Source: UBA7672 sp047601145
Lineage (GTDB): Bacteria > Pseudomonadota > Alphaproteobacteria > Caulobacterales > Hyphomonadaceae
Length of the DNA stretch: 64,000 nt
Reading direction: 5' to 3'
Assembly: GCA_047601145.1 (NCBI GenBank)
Contig: JASGJW010000001.1
Location: forward strand, 248,001 to 312,000
Shown in pieces: positions 43,534 to 52,596 of this stretch (position 1 is its first letter; every line of letters begins with the position of its first letter). The translations under genes and the position numbers were made by a program. The notes below the pieces were generated by a model. It was not told where the DNA came from. It saw nothing but the letters and a program-made list of their open reading frames with translations, and searched no databases.

Positions 43534-44868
43534 ATGCAGTACGTTTATGCGGGCAACTTTACAGCCATTCCAAATTGGGGATGCCGAAGCACTGGTTTAG
43601 CTCTCGAGAGCATTCTCGCAGAGAAGCACCGAGTCAGTGACTCAATTGCAGTTGAATCCTTGCTGCATACGGGCTGGGATCAATTTGCGCGTCCTTTTTT
43701 CAGGCAGGGTGGCTTGTTGCCTTACAAGTGGTCTTCGGCTGCTTGGGCTGCCCGTCGAGTCGTACCTCGCGCATACAGAAAATTCCAAACGATCGATCGC
43801 TTGCTGGGCGCGAGGTACGATTTCGTATCCGCCGATCCGCATGAATCCGTGACCCGGTTTCATGCTGCACGCAAACATCATCCGCGACTCGAGGAAATAT
43901 ACCAGTCGATTGTGAGGTCTGATGCAGTAGTGATCAACGGCGAGGGGACGATGATCTTTTCGAATCCCGCTAGAAGAGATGTGCTGTTCACGAATTTCTT
44001 GATGGCTTTGGCCCTGCAGTCGCGAAAGAAATTGTTCCTATTGAATGCTATGTTTGACGAATGCCCTCAAACAGGCCTGGACCGCGCCACCCTTGCTACG
44101 TCCATCGAGCTCCTCAATGAAGCTGATGGCGTAGCCTGTCGAGAACGCGCCTCCTACGAATTTCTAATCCGCCATGGGTGCAAATCTCGTCTTTCGACGA
44201 TTCCCGACGCACTGTTTTCTTGGACTAGGAAGGTCCGCTCTGCTGCGGAACACATTGAGCTTTTCGAACGAGACATGCTTCCCTTTGGTACGGATGGGAG
44301 CGATCACGTCTTCGACTTCACGTCGTCCTACATCTGCGTTGCAGGTTCATCGTCCGTGCATCGCATGGGCGAAAGACGCGCCATCGAAGCCTATGTCGGG
44401 ATGGTAGAGGCTCTGAAGGAGATTTGTCCCAACGTGATACTGGTAAGGACGTGCCATTGGGATCATTATCTTGAGACAGTAGGAAAAGCCACGGCAAGCC
44501 CGGTGGTGCCACAGGAAATACCCGTTCTAATGGGGGCCGCAATACTAGCCAGAGCCAGGCTCTTTGTTTCGGGACGCTACCATCCTTCGATCTTGGCAAG
44601 CCTATCAGGCACGCCCTGCGTTTTTCTTGCTGCGAACTCGCACAAGACGACAACTCTGCAACAGACGCTCGGATACACGGACGTCAAGACGTTCTCCGAA
44701 GTGCCGGATCAAGCCGAGATCAAGAAGATCGCCTCCTTCGCGAGCGATCGCTTTAGGAACAGTGACAAGCTGCGGAACGTGCTGGCTTCGGCGGCGGATC
44801 TTCGTGCCGCCCAAGCGCAACGCTTTCTGGACTTTGTGGATGGCGGCGAAGTCGGCCTCCTTCTCTAG
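43534..44868 (+). CDS. Polysaccharide pyruvyltransferase-family protein
   Basis: 444 aa, starting directly after the ATPase stop. Family features (PF04230-like) are NWGCRSTGLALESIL near the start, VVINGEGTMIFSNPARRD, LFLLNAMFDECPQ, DGVACRERASYEFL, and the C-terminal FVSGRYHPSILASLSGTPCV with its conserved H/S region. Such enzymes attach pyruvate ketals to sugars or, in some subfamilies, transfer sugars or phosphate. Placement right after two Wzt genes would suit a terminal-modification role. That is an inference. Confidence 0.82.
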   Translation: MQYVYAGNFTAIPNWGCRSTGLALESILAEKHRVSDSIAVESLLHTGWDQFARPFFRQGGLLPYKWSSAAWAARRVVPRAYRKFQTIDRLLGARYDFVSADPHESVTRFHAARKHHPRLEEIYQSIVRSDAVVINGEGTMIFSNPARRDVLFTNFLMALALQSRKKLFLLNAMFDECPQTGLDRATLATSIELLNEADGVACRERASYEFLIRHGCKSRLSTIPDALFSWTRKVRSAAEHIELFERDMLPFGTDGSDHVFDFTSSYICVAGSSSVHRMGERRAIEAYVGMVEALKEICPNVILVRTCHWDHYLETVGKATASPVVPQEIPVLMGAAILARARLFVSGRYHPSILASLSGTPCVFLAANSHKTTTLQQTLGYTDVKTFSEVPDQAEIKKIASFASDRFRNSDKLRNVLASAADLRAAQAQRFLDFVDGGEVGLLL

Positions 44869-44944
44869 TGGCAAGCCCCCACTTTGCCGTTGTCGGCGCG
44901 CATGAGCGAAGCTGAATTTTATCACCTGCGGGGGAAGCGTTTTT

Positions 44945-46099
44945 GTGAGCGTTAAATTTGATTGGTTGATTGTCGGAGCCGGTTTCACCGGAGCAACACT
45001 TGCCGAGCGGATCGCCTCACAGCTCGAGAAACGTGTCCTGCTTGTCGATCGCCGCGATCATGTCGGCGGCAATGCGTATGATTCTCTGGACGCGCAAGGC
45101 GTCCTAATTCATCCGTATGGCCCTCATATTTTCCACACGAATTCGAAGAGGATCTTTGAATACCTTTCGCGCTTCACAAGTTGGCGCTTCTACGAGCATC
45201 GCGTTCGCGGACTAGTAGATGATCAGTTTGTTCCCCTGCCCTTCAATTTGACATCGGTCGACATGGTGTTTGGAAGGCAGGAAGGGACCCGCTTGACCAA
45301 ACTGCTCACCGACGAATTCGGATTGGGCAACAAGGTCCCTATTCTCAAGATGCGTGAGTCAAGTTCGAGGGATATCCGCCGCATAGCTGACCTCATCTAT
45401 GAAAAGGTGTTCCTGCACTACACCGTCAAACAATGGGGCCTGCGTCCCGATGAACTTGATCCTTCCGTTTCTGGACGCGTGCCCATTCGCCTGTCCGAAG
45501 ACGATCGCTACTTCGAAGACACTTATCAGTTCATGCCGGCGGACGGTTACTCGACGATTTTCGCTCGCATGCTCAGTCACCCTCTGATTGAGGTTCGCAC
45601 CGAAACCAGCTTCAAAGACATCGTCGCTTCAGAGAGCTTTGATCGCATAGTCTTCACCGGGCCCATCGACGAATTTTTTGACTTTCGTCACGGTCCCCTG
45701 CCCTATCGCAGCATCCGGTTTGATAACCGCACGGTCGCGTCGGAAGATCTGGTGCAGGCTTCCGCCGTAGAGAACTACCCAACTCCCGCGTCCGAGCACG
45801 CCTTTACGCGCTCAACGGAGTACCGGTTCCTCACTGGACAGTCGGGAATTGGATTTACGACGCAAACGTTCGAGTTCCCTGAGCCATACATCCTCGGCAA
45901 GAACGAGCCGTACTATCCCGTTCCGCGTGAAGACAACCGTGCGTTATTTCATAAGTATCGAACCGACGCGGATAAACTTGAGACCGTCGTGTTCGCAGGT
46001 CGCCTTGCTGACTATAGCTACTACAATATGGATCAAGCAGTCGGCGCTGCGCTTGCTTGCTTCGAGAAGCGTGTTGTTGGTGGAGCGTCTGTAGCATGA
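44945..46099 (+). CDS. glf: UDP-galactopyranose mutase
   Basis: 384 aa from a GTG start with GGGGGAAG upstream. The FAD-binding motif is LIVGAGFTGATLAERIA, and the family motifs RDHVGGNAYDS, IHPYGPHIFHTNS and FTSWRFYEHRV are intact. RSTEYRFLTGQ and the closing GRLADYSYYNMDQAVGAAL complete it. It makes UDP-galactofuranose, so at least one exported polymer here probably contains Galf. The stop overlaps the next start. Confidence 0.96.
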   Translation: MSVKFDWLIVGAGFTGATLAERIASQLEKRVLLVDRRDHVGGNAYDSLDAQGVLIHPYGPHIFHTNSKRIFEYLSRFTSWRFYEHRVRGLVDDQFVPLPFNLTSVDMVFGRQEGTRLTKLLTDEFGLGNKVPILKMRESSSRDIRRIADLIYEKVFLHYTVKQWGLRPDELDPSVSGRVPIRLSEDDRYFEDTYQFMPADGYSTIFARMLSHPLIEVRTETSFKDIVASESFDRIVFTGPIDEFFDFRHGPLPYRSIRFDNRTVASEDLVQASAVENYPTPASEHAFTRSTEYRFLTGQSGIGFTTQTFEFPEPYILGKNEPYYPVPREDNRALFHKYRTDADKLETVVFAGRLADYSYYNMDQAVGAALACFEKRVVGGASVA

Positions 46100-47076
46100 C
46101 CGGCTCCACTGAAGAGCAGATGCGCGGGCCGCAGATTGATGCGCTTCCGATCGACCCGTCACGCCCCACCTGGTCAGTGATGATTCCAACATTCAACTGC
46201 GCCAAGCTACTCGAAACGACTCTTCGAAGCATCTTGGTTCAGGACCCGGGGAGCGCAAGCATGGAGATAGTCGTCGTAGATGACATCTCTACGAAAGATG
46301 ACCCCGAAGCGACCGTGCGAAGGATCGCTGGGGATCGCGTCCGATTCCAACGTAACCCCGCTAACCTCGGAGCCGTACTGAATTTCAACCGATGCATCGA
46401 GCTGTCGAGAGGTTCGCTCGTTCACATCCTGCATGGCGACGATTTCGTCGCACCGACATTCTACAGGGCGATCGGTGCGATGGCAGAAGCTCACCCTGAA
46501 TGTGCGTTTTACGCCACGCGCGCCTTCGGGACAGACGAGGAGGGCGTTCCAGACTGGATTACGCCTCGGGCTACAGCTCTTGAACGTCCGAGCCGGAGCG
46601 TTGCCCAAGCAGTCAATCAGCAATTGTTCCAGACCCCAGCAGTCGTTGTACGGCGAACGTTTTACGAGCGTGAAGGTGGGTTCCTGCCCAACCTTGTTCA
46701 CTGCGCCGATTGGGAGATGTGGGTTCGTGCGATCGCGCGCGGAGCCGGCATCCTCGACGCCCAGCCTCTCGCCTACTATCGGATGTTCGCCGCAAATGAC
46801 ACCGGACGGCTTGTCCGAACCGGAGAAAACATTCGCGACCGCATGCGGCTAGCTGAATATTTCCGCATCTATCCGGAGTTTCAGGAGGAAGAGTTCCGCC
46901 GCAACACGGCGCAGCTAGCGCGCTCCCAAGCGAATCGATTTGGGAATGGTGTCGATGTGGAAGCGGAACGCCAAAACCTGGCAGCCTTTCGAGAGATTGC
47001 GAGCGCAAAAGAACGCACCGATGAAGCCTTGCGGCGCGCCAAACGACGGTTGGTCTCAACCGTGAAGGGACGCTAA
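46096..47076 (+). CDS. GT2-family glycosyltransferase
   Basis: About 326 aa from ATG 46096 overlapping the glf stop. GT-A signature: WSVMIPTFNCAKLLETTLRS, IVVVDDISTKDDPEATVRR, NLGAVLNFNRCIELSRG and the metal-site HILHGDDFV. Then CADWEMWVRAIARGAG at the acceptor side. A basic tail closes the protein. Because it follows glf it could be a galactofuranosyltransferase, but the sequence alone does not show that. Confidence 0.87.
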   Translation: MTGSTEEQMRGPQIDALPIDPSRPTWSVMIPTFNCAKLLETTLRSILVQDPGSASMEIVVVDDISTKDDPEATVRRIAGDRVRFQRNPANLGAVLNFNRCIELSRGSLVHILHGDDFVAPTFYRAIGAMAEAHPECAFYATRAFGTDEEGVPDWITPRATALERPSRSVAQAVNQQLFQTPAVVVRRTFYEREGGFLPNLVHCADWEMWVRAIARGAGILDAQPLAYYRMFAANDTGRLVRTGENIRDRMRLAEYFRIYPEFQEEEFRRNTAQLARSQANRFGNGVDVEAERQNLAAFREIASAKERTDEALRRAKRRLVSTVKGR

Positions 47077-47082
47077 GCGAGC

Positions 47083-48024
47083 TTGAGTGAATTACCCAAA
47101 ATCTCTGTAGTCATCTGCGCGTACAATCCGCGCGAGGACTACCTGAGTCGGGTTCTGGCATCGCTACGCGACCAGACACTCGATAGAACGCGGTTCGAGA
47201 TTGTCCTTGTAGACAATGCGTCGACCGCGGCGCTGGTTACACGCTTCGACCTTTCGTGGCATCCAGGCGCCCGACATGTTCGCGAAGAAAAGCTCGGCCT
47301 GACGAACGCCCGGCTGCGAGGAATTTCAGAGTGCGGCGCAGAGCTCATCGTCTTTGTTGACGACGACAACGTCCTCGCCAGTGATTATCTAGAGCAGGTC
47401 CTCTCCATTTCTCGAGATTTCCCCTTTCTGGGCGTGTGGGGCGGATCAATCGAGCCTGAGTTCGAGTCCGCGCCTCCGAAGTGGGTGTTTTCACATCTCG
47501 AGAAGCTGGCGGTGAGGCCAACATCACAGGACCGGTGGAGCAACGCGCACGATGACTGGCGCTCAACGCCAGTGGGGGCGGGCATGTGCGTTCGGATGCG
47601 CGTCGCGCAAGAATATGTGCGTAGAACGGCCTCCAGCGGTGTTGGAATTGCTCTCGGACGTAAGGGCGATGACGGCCTCGCGGCTGGCGACGACTCTTCG
47701 ATCTCACTAACCGCGTTAGAGCTCGGATCGGGACAGGGCGTCTTTGCCAGACTGAGACTAACTCACTTGATCCCGGCATCGCGCCTCCAGGAGGCCTATC
47801 TCCTGAGGATCACCGAAGGCACCCATTCGTCAGGAGTGATTGTAGAACATTTGCACGGACTTCCCAGCGCCCCCACTCAGCCAAAACTCGCCTTCGCACT
47901 ATCCTGCGTCAGCACTTTTTTGAAAGAGGGGCCGCGCGCCGTGCGGTTTCGGATCTCGATGCGCCGTGGCCGTTCCAAGATGCTTCGAAAGTTGGCCAAG
48001 CGTGATCACGTTCATACTATCTGA
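47083..48024 (+). CDS. GT2-family glycosyltransferase
   Basis: 313 aa from a TTG start, 6 bases after the preceding stop. ISVVICAYNPREDYLSRVLA, FEIVLVDNAS, KLGLTNARLRGISE and the metal site FVDDDNVLASDYL define the GT-A domain. WVFSHLEKLAVRP and GRKGDDGLAAGDDSSISL lie on the acceptor side. No membrane segments are seen. Its end overlaps the next gene by 23 bases. Confidence 0.87.
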   Translation: MSELPKISVVICAYNPREDYLSRVLASLRDQTLDRTRFEIVLVDNASTAALVTRFDLSWHPGARHVREEKLGLTNARLRGISECGAELIVFVDDDNVLASDYLEQVLSISRDFPFLGVWGGSIEPEFESAPPKWVFSHLEKLAVRPTSQDRWSNAHDDWRSTPVGAGMCVRMRVAQEYVRRTASSGVGIALGRKGDDGLAAGDDSSISLTALELGSGQGVFARLRLTHLIPASRLQEAYLLRITEGTHSSGVIVEHLHGLPSAPTQPKLAFALSCVSTFLKEGPRAVRFRISMRRGRSKMLRKLAKRDHVHTI

Positions 48025-48940
48025 CGCGTTCGACTATGAGGACTACCTGCTCGATGATGCAGGGCCTCGCTTTGCAGCCATGTATGGTTGGCGGACCGAG
48101 CGCCTCTCGAATTGTTCGTTTCAACCTCATCAAATCTATGTGGTCGACTGGTATCTATCGGATGCCGAATTCGCAACGATCCAAAGCCAGGCGCTGAAGC
48201 ACCCATCTGCAATCTTCAGTATTCACGTTGTTGATCCTTGGCCGCACATTCGCGGGACAGCAGCCTATCGCTACCTAACGCAGCACCACTCATCTCCAAA
48301 TGCCCTGTTGTCCGGGCCATATGTGCCGACAGAAAACATCGCCCACATATACGCCCGCAATCCCCGCTTCGTCTTCACACCCTACCTCTACGAGCCTGAG
48401 CGTGAGCGAAACATCGACCATTTGCGGCGCAAGAGCACGATACTGCTCAGCGGCAATATCGGCTTCCCGGACTATCCAGTGCGTCATGCGATTAGTGTGA
48501 ACTCCAAGATCAACCCGCTCTTTTGGGGGAGCATCGAGCGGCTAAAACATTCAGGTTACAGCATGGGCAATCTGCAACATGCCGCCGTTCGCGAGCAGTA
48601 TATCGACCAGCTGGCGAGTCATAAGTTCGCCGTCGTGTGTTCCAGCAGACTACGGCTTGAGTTCCTCAAATACCGCGAGCTTGCCTACGCGGGCTGCGTC
48701 CCAGTCGGAGATCTGCCAGGCACGCTCATGGACTGTCCGGCAGAAGCGTTTGTGGTCTGGCGTCGCAACTTCATGTTGACGCTTGCAGCAATACGCAACA
48801 GCGAAACTGAACGCCAAGCGCATGCCTTTCGGACATTCATGTCAAAGACGCGCGATCGAGGACACTGGCGCTCTAGAGTAAGCAAGCAATTCCACGAACA
48901 CCTGCCGAGCTTGAGCTCTCGGAACGGTGCATCGGAGTAG
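48002..48940 (+). CDS. Putative glycosyltransferase (GT1/exostosin-like fold)
   Basis: About 312 aa taken from GTG 48002, which overlaps the previous gene; an in-frame ATG at 47966 lies deeper inside it. The first half lacks clear motifs. The second half has KFAVVCSSRLRLEFLKYREL and AYAGCVPVGDLPGTL, like the donor-site region of GT-B enzymes that act in capsule loci. The closest known family is uncertain. It ends the lower-GC stretch and is followed by a 294-base gap. Confidence 0.6.
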   Translation: MITFILSDAFDYEDYLLDDAGPRFAAMYGWRTERLSNCSFQPHQIYVVDWYLSDAEFATIQSQALKHPSAIFSIHVVDPWPHIRGTAAYRYLTQHHSSPNALLSGPYVPTENIAHIYARNPRFVFTPYLYEPERERNIDHLRRKSTILLSGNIGFPDYPVRHAISVNSKINPLFWGSIERLKHSGYSMGNLQHAAVREQYIDQLASHKFAVVCSSRLRLEFLKYRELAYAGCVPVGDLPGTLMDCPAEAFVVWRRNFMLTLAAIRNSETERQAHAFRTFMSKTRDRGHWRSRVSKQFHEHLPSLSSRNGASE

Positions 48941-49234
48941 GAACCCCCTTGCGCTAGACGATGCTTGGTCGTGGGAAGATTTCCCTGGCCTGTTTGTCCT
49001 AGGCACGTCTTTGGTGCGTTGAAAAATGAAAGTACTTTCCGCTTCTCGTGACACCTCTCGGCGGCGGCGGCATGGATTCTATCTTGAAATTCTCGACTCC
49101 GGAGAGATCCAGCGTATCGTTGCAGGGAGTAAGCCAAAGTGCGTGGGGCGCAATGAACGAGGCGATTGCGATACACCTTTGGATGGAGGGCGCGGGATCG
49201 CGCTCCATTTCGGCCAGCGGCGGCGACTAGTCTA
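48941..49234. other. Gap of about 294 bases between glycosyltransferase genes
   Basis: No supported gene. Short plus-strand frames (about 49026-49235) have no ribosome site and no family resemblance. It may hold a promoter for the downstream glycosyltransferases. GC content rises again towards its right end. Confidence 0.4.
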
Positions 49235-50566
49235 ATGCGACTTCTCGTTCTCACTCCCGAGTTCGCAGCATGGGGAGGCGGCATCGCCACCTTCTATCGG
49301 AACTCGCTCAAGCATCTTCAGGCAATGGGCGTGTCGATCCGCGTGATCGAAGGCAGCGCAACGTCGAACCGTGAGACGGCCGGTCGTGAAACTGTCGATG
49401 GAATTGCAACCGAGCGGCTCGAACTCAAGCGCTTCGTGCACTGGCATGAGCGCTATTCACGCCTTTCGGCGGCCCCAATGCTTCGTCGGCATCTTGCCGC
49501 TTCATGCGCGCTCTGGGAGCAAGCCGTCGAAGGGCCGACGTTCGATGTCGTCGAAGCGACCGACTGGGGCTTGCTGTTCCTGGCGCCCATCAGCGCTGGA
49601 ACCCATCCAACGATCGTTCAGGGGCACGGAAGTTGCGGCCAGATATCAGCCTACGACCCGATCCCGGGCGATGAAACGTCCGACCTCATCGTTCGCCTTA
49701 TGGAGCTGGCATTTCTCGCACGCGCCTCCGACGTCCAGACTTATTCAGAAATCAACGCATTGGAATGGTCAGGTGAGCTTGGCCGCGCCATCCGAATGAT
49801 CCGACCCGCCTGGGTTGCGGCGCCGAAATCTCGGCAGGCGCTGTCGATTTCGGATCGCGGCCTCGTTGTCGGGCGCGTCCAGAGCTGGAAGGGTCCTGAC
49901 ACGCTCTGCGAAGCGTTGCGGATACTTGGACCAAATGCCCCCCGGATGGACTGGATCGGCCGCGAAGTTCCATGGGGACGAAACGGACTGGGCGCAGGCG
50001 TTTATCTTCGCAACACCTATCCCGATGTTTGGGGCAATCTCGTAACGCATCACGCGCCGCTTGCACCAGCCTCCATTGCCGACAAGCAGGCGAGCGCGGC
50101 GTTCAACCTTATCCCTTCCGCATGGGATGTATTCAACTTCACCGTTGCCGAAGCCTTGGCGTCGGGACGACCAACGATCGTTTCATCGGGCGCAGGCGCC
50201 AGCGAGCTGATCGTGGATGGCGAGAACGGTTTCGTGTTTCCGGCAGGCGATCCCGATGCGCTTGCCCGCGCTATCGAGCGATCGCTGGCGCTGACGCCGA
50301 TCAAACAGAAACAGATGGCGCAAAACGCGCTAGCAACGCTTGAGTCCAGCCTGGTGCCGGATCGGATCGCCGCGCAGCGATACGAGGCTTATCAGGCAGC
50401 AATCACAACTCACGCCGCCTCTCCTGCTGTCTTGCCTTCATGGCTTGCACAAATTTGCTCGCCCCCTGACGAGAATGCCGGTGAAGATAATTTCCTCGAG
50501 AACCATCCGCTGCGGATGCTGGTCGGCCATGCTGCACGACGCCTTGTGCGGAAAGTGACATCATAG
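49235..50566 (+). CDS. GT4-family glycosyltransferase
   Basis: About 443 aa from ATG 49235; the frame is open to 49166 but the GT-B start MRLLVLTPEFAAWGGGIATF lies here. Middle motifs include VVEATDWGLLFLAP and IVQGHGSCGQIS. The donor half has GLVVGRVQSWKGPDTLCEAL and the E-x7-E region FNFTVAEALASGRPTIVSSG. The stop TAG overlaps the GTG start of the next gene. Confidence 0.87.
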   Translation: MRLLVLTPEFAAWGGGIATFYRNSLKHLQAMGVSIRVIEGSATSNRETAGRETVDGIATERLELKRFVHWHERYSRLSAAPMLRRHLAASCALWEQAVEGPTFDVVEATDWGLLFLAPISAGTHPTIVQGHGSCGQISAYDPIPGDETSDLIVRLMELAFLARASDVQTYSEINALEWSGELGRAIRMIRPAWVAAPKSRQALSISDRGLVVGRVQSWKGPDTLCEALRILGPNAPRMDWIGREVPWGRNGLGAGVYLRNTYPDVWGNLVTHHAPLAPASIADKQASAAFNLIPSAWDVFNFTVAEALASGRPTIVSSGAGASELIVDGENGFVFPAGDPDALARAIERSLALTPIKQKQMAQNALATLESSLVPDRIAAQRYEAYQAAITTHAASPAVLPSWLAQICSPPDENAGEDNFLENHPLRMLVGHAARRLVRKVTS

Positions 50567-51510
50567 TGAGCCAACGTCCAAGACTTGCCATGCTCATTCC
50601 GGCCTATAACGCCGCAAAGCATCTGCCACGCCTGCTGACATCAGCAAAAGCCCAGACTGAGCCCTTCGACGAAATCTGGGTCTATGACGATTGCTCGTCC
50701 GATGACACCGCTGAGGTAGCTAGGGCCTTCGGCGCGCAAGTGGTTCGCGGAGAAAAGAATGTTGGCTGCAGCGTCGGCAAGAACGTCCTTGCCACACGCG
50801 CCGACGCCGAATGGCTGCACTTTCACGATGCCGACGACGAACTCCTGCCGAACTTCGTGTCCCTGGCCCGAAAGTGGATCGACGATGGGCAATATGATGT
50901 CGTTCTTTTTGACTACGAATATCGCGACATCGAAACTAACGAGCTGCTTCTTCTGCGCCAGTTCGACCATTCCCAACTTCGGAAAGACGCTCGGTCCTAT
51001 GCCATCCGCGAGCAGATAAACCCGTTCTGTGGCCTTTACAGAAAATCCGCCTTCCTTGGCGCAGGCGGCTATGACGAGGATCCCGCAATCCTCTACAACG
51101 AAGATGTCGCCTTCCATATCAGGCTTGCTTTTGCAGGCCTCAGTTTCGCAGCGCAGCCGGGCGCATCTGTCATCAATTATCGGCGCGAAGGCTCGATGTC
51201 CGTCGCAAATGCGCTGAGGTGCCTCCAGGCCCACGTCGAGGTCATGCGCCGTACCCTCGCGCGGCCCGGTGGAGATGCCTACAAATCAGAAATCGCAGAA
51301 CGTCTTTGGTCGGTTGGCGCTGTCCTCGCCTCCTACGGAGACTGGCGCACAGCGGACGCGGCTATCGATATTGCACATGGCCTCGGAAAGCCGCCACCGG
51401 CAGCGGGCGGCAAGGTCTTTCGCGGCCTCGCCAACCTTCACCCGAAGGCTGCGCTTCGCCTCCGCGAGAGCATGGTCCGCATCACCAAGCCGCACTTGAG
51501 AACGCATTGA
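50566..51510 (+). CDS. GT2-family glycosyltransferase
   Basis: 314 aa from GTG overlapping the previous stop. LAMLIPAYNAAKHLPRLLTS, EIWVYDDCSSDDTAEVARA, NVGCSVGKNVLATRADAEWL and the metal site FHDADDELL give a clear GT-A domain, followed by GGYDEDPAILYNEDVAFHIR. The C-terminal 90 residues are helical. It is separated by 10 bases from the frameshifted glycosyltransferase gene. Confidence 0.88.
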   Translation: MSQRPRLAMLIPAYNAAKHLPRLLTSAKAQTEPFDEIWVYDDCSSDDTAEVARAFGAQVVRGEKNVGCSVGKNVLATRADAEWLHFHDADDELLPNFVSLARKWIDDGQYDVVLFDYEYRDIETNELLLLRQFDHSQLRKDARSYAIREQINPFCGLYRKSAFLGAGGYDEDPAILYNEDVAFHIRLAFAGLSFAAQPGASVINYRREGSMSVANALRCLQAHVEVMRRTLARPGGDAYKSEIAERLWSVGAVLASYGDWRTADAAIDIAHGLGKPPPAAGGKVFRGLANLHPKAALRLRESMVRITKPHLRTH

Positions 51511-51520
51511 AGGCTCATGC

Positions 51521-52568
51521 GTGCGCACCGTTTGTGATCCTAGCGCCGTCGATGGCCGCGCAAGCGTGACAGTTTCCGTCCTCATGCCCTGTTACAATGC
51601 GGCGCCGTTCGTTCGAGCGGCGATTGACAGCGTACTGAGGCAGACCTGGCCTGATCTCGAGCTGATCGTCGTCAATGATGGCTCGACGGACGGTACGTCC
51701 GAAGTCCTGGCTGGGATCTCCGACCCTCGGCTGACGATCGTGCACCAGGAAAACCGGGGACAGTGCGCGGCAGCAAACCGCGCCTACTCGCTGAGCAGGG
51801 GTGAACAGATCAAATTCTTTGACGCCGACGATGTCCTGTCACTCGATCATCTTGCCGTGCAGGTGGCGCGATTGGCCGGAAGGACTGACGCCGTTGCGAT
51901 GGGGGGAATGGGCGCGATTTTACGGTGACAATCCCGCTGAAGCCAATTTTGTGCGGTTGCCGATGTATCGGGACGCCTCCCCTGCTGAATGGCTTGCGGC
52001 AGAATGGATGAATGCCCGGCCCATGATGCAATGCGCACTCTGGCTGATACCGAGAGCGCTCATCGATCGTAGCGGGCTTTGGGACGAGAGACTGTCCCTC
52101 ATCAACGACTTTGAGTTCTTCGCTCGCGTGCTGACTGAGGCGCGAGACATTCTTTATACTCCCGGCGCTCGTGTGCACTATCGGTCGGGCGTCGCCGGCA
52201 GTCTCTCCGCGCGACGGAGCCGCCGAGCTGTCGAGTCGGCCTATCTCTCGCTGATGCTTGGAACGGGGCGGCTGATGGCAATCGAGGACAGCCAGAAAAC
52301 GCGCCTTGCGTGCGCGAACATCCTTCAGGACTTTGAATACACCTACTTTCCAGACCACCCGGATCTTCGGCAGAAAGTGCGCGCCAGGATCCGGGAACTC
52401 GGAGGATCGAGCCTTGCGCCGGATGGTCCCCCAGGGTTCAACAGATTGCGGCCTCTGGTCGGCTGGAAGGCAGCCCGGTTGGTACAGCGCGCGGCCGAGC
52501 GCCTGAAGATCAACGGCGCAGCCCGCCACACGAAGATGCAGCCCTCTGCAACCGAACGGTCCACATGA
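51521..52568 (+). pseudogene. GT2-family glycosyltransferase gene with a frameshift in a G6 tract
   Basis: The first frame gives a normal GT-A start (SVLMPCYNAAPFVRAAIDSV, LELIVVNDGSTDGTSEVLAG, IKFFDADDVLSLDHL) and then terminates after an odd tail. From the run of six G at 51901-51906 the protein continues in the next frame as GEWARFYGDNPAEAN, then MMQCALWLIPRALID and LSLINDFEFFARVLTEARD, to 52568. Five G would restore one protein of about 348 aa (AMGEWARFYG). This is either an error, a real mutation or slippage at a short tract. Confidence 0.85.
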
Positions 52569-52596
52569 GCCGCATATTGAGCAGTAACTCTCGGCG

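Noticed and set aside
49026..49235. 69-aa plus-strand frame before a glycosyltransferase
   Set aside because: Composition is not coding-like and no start signal is visible.
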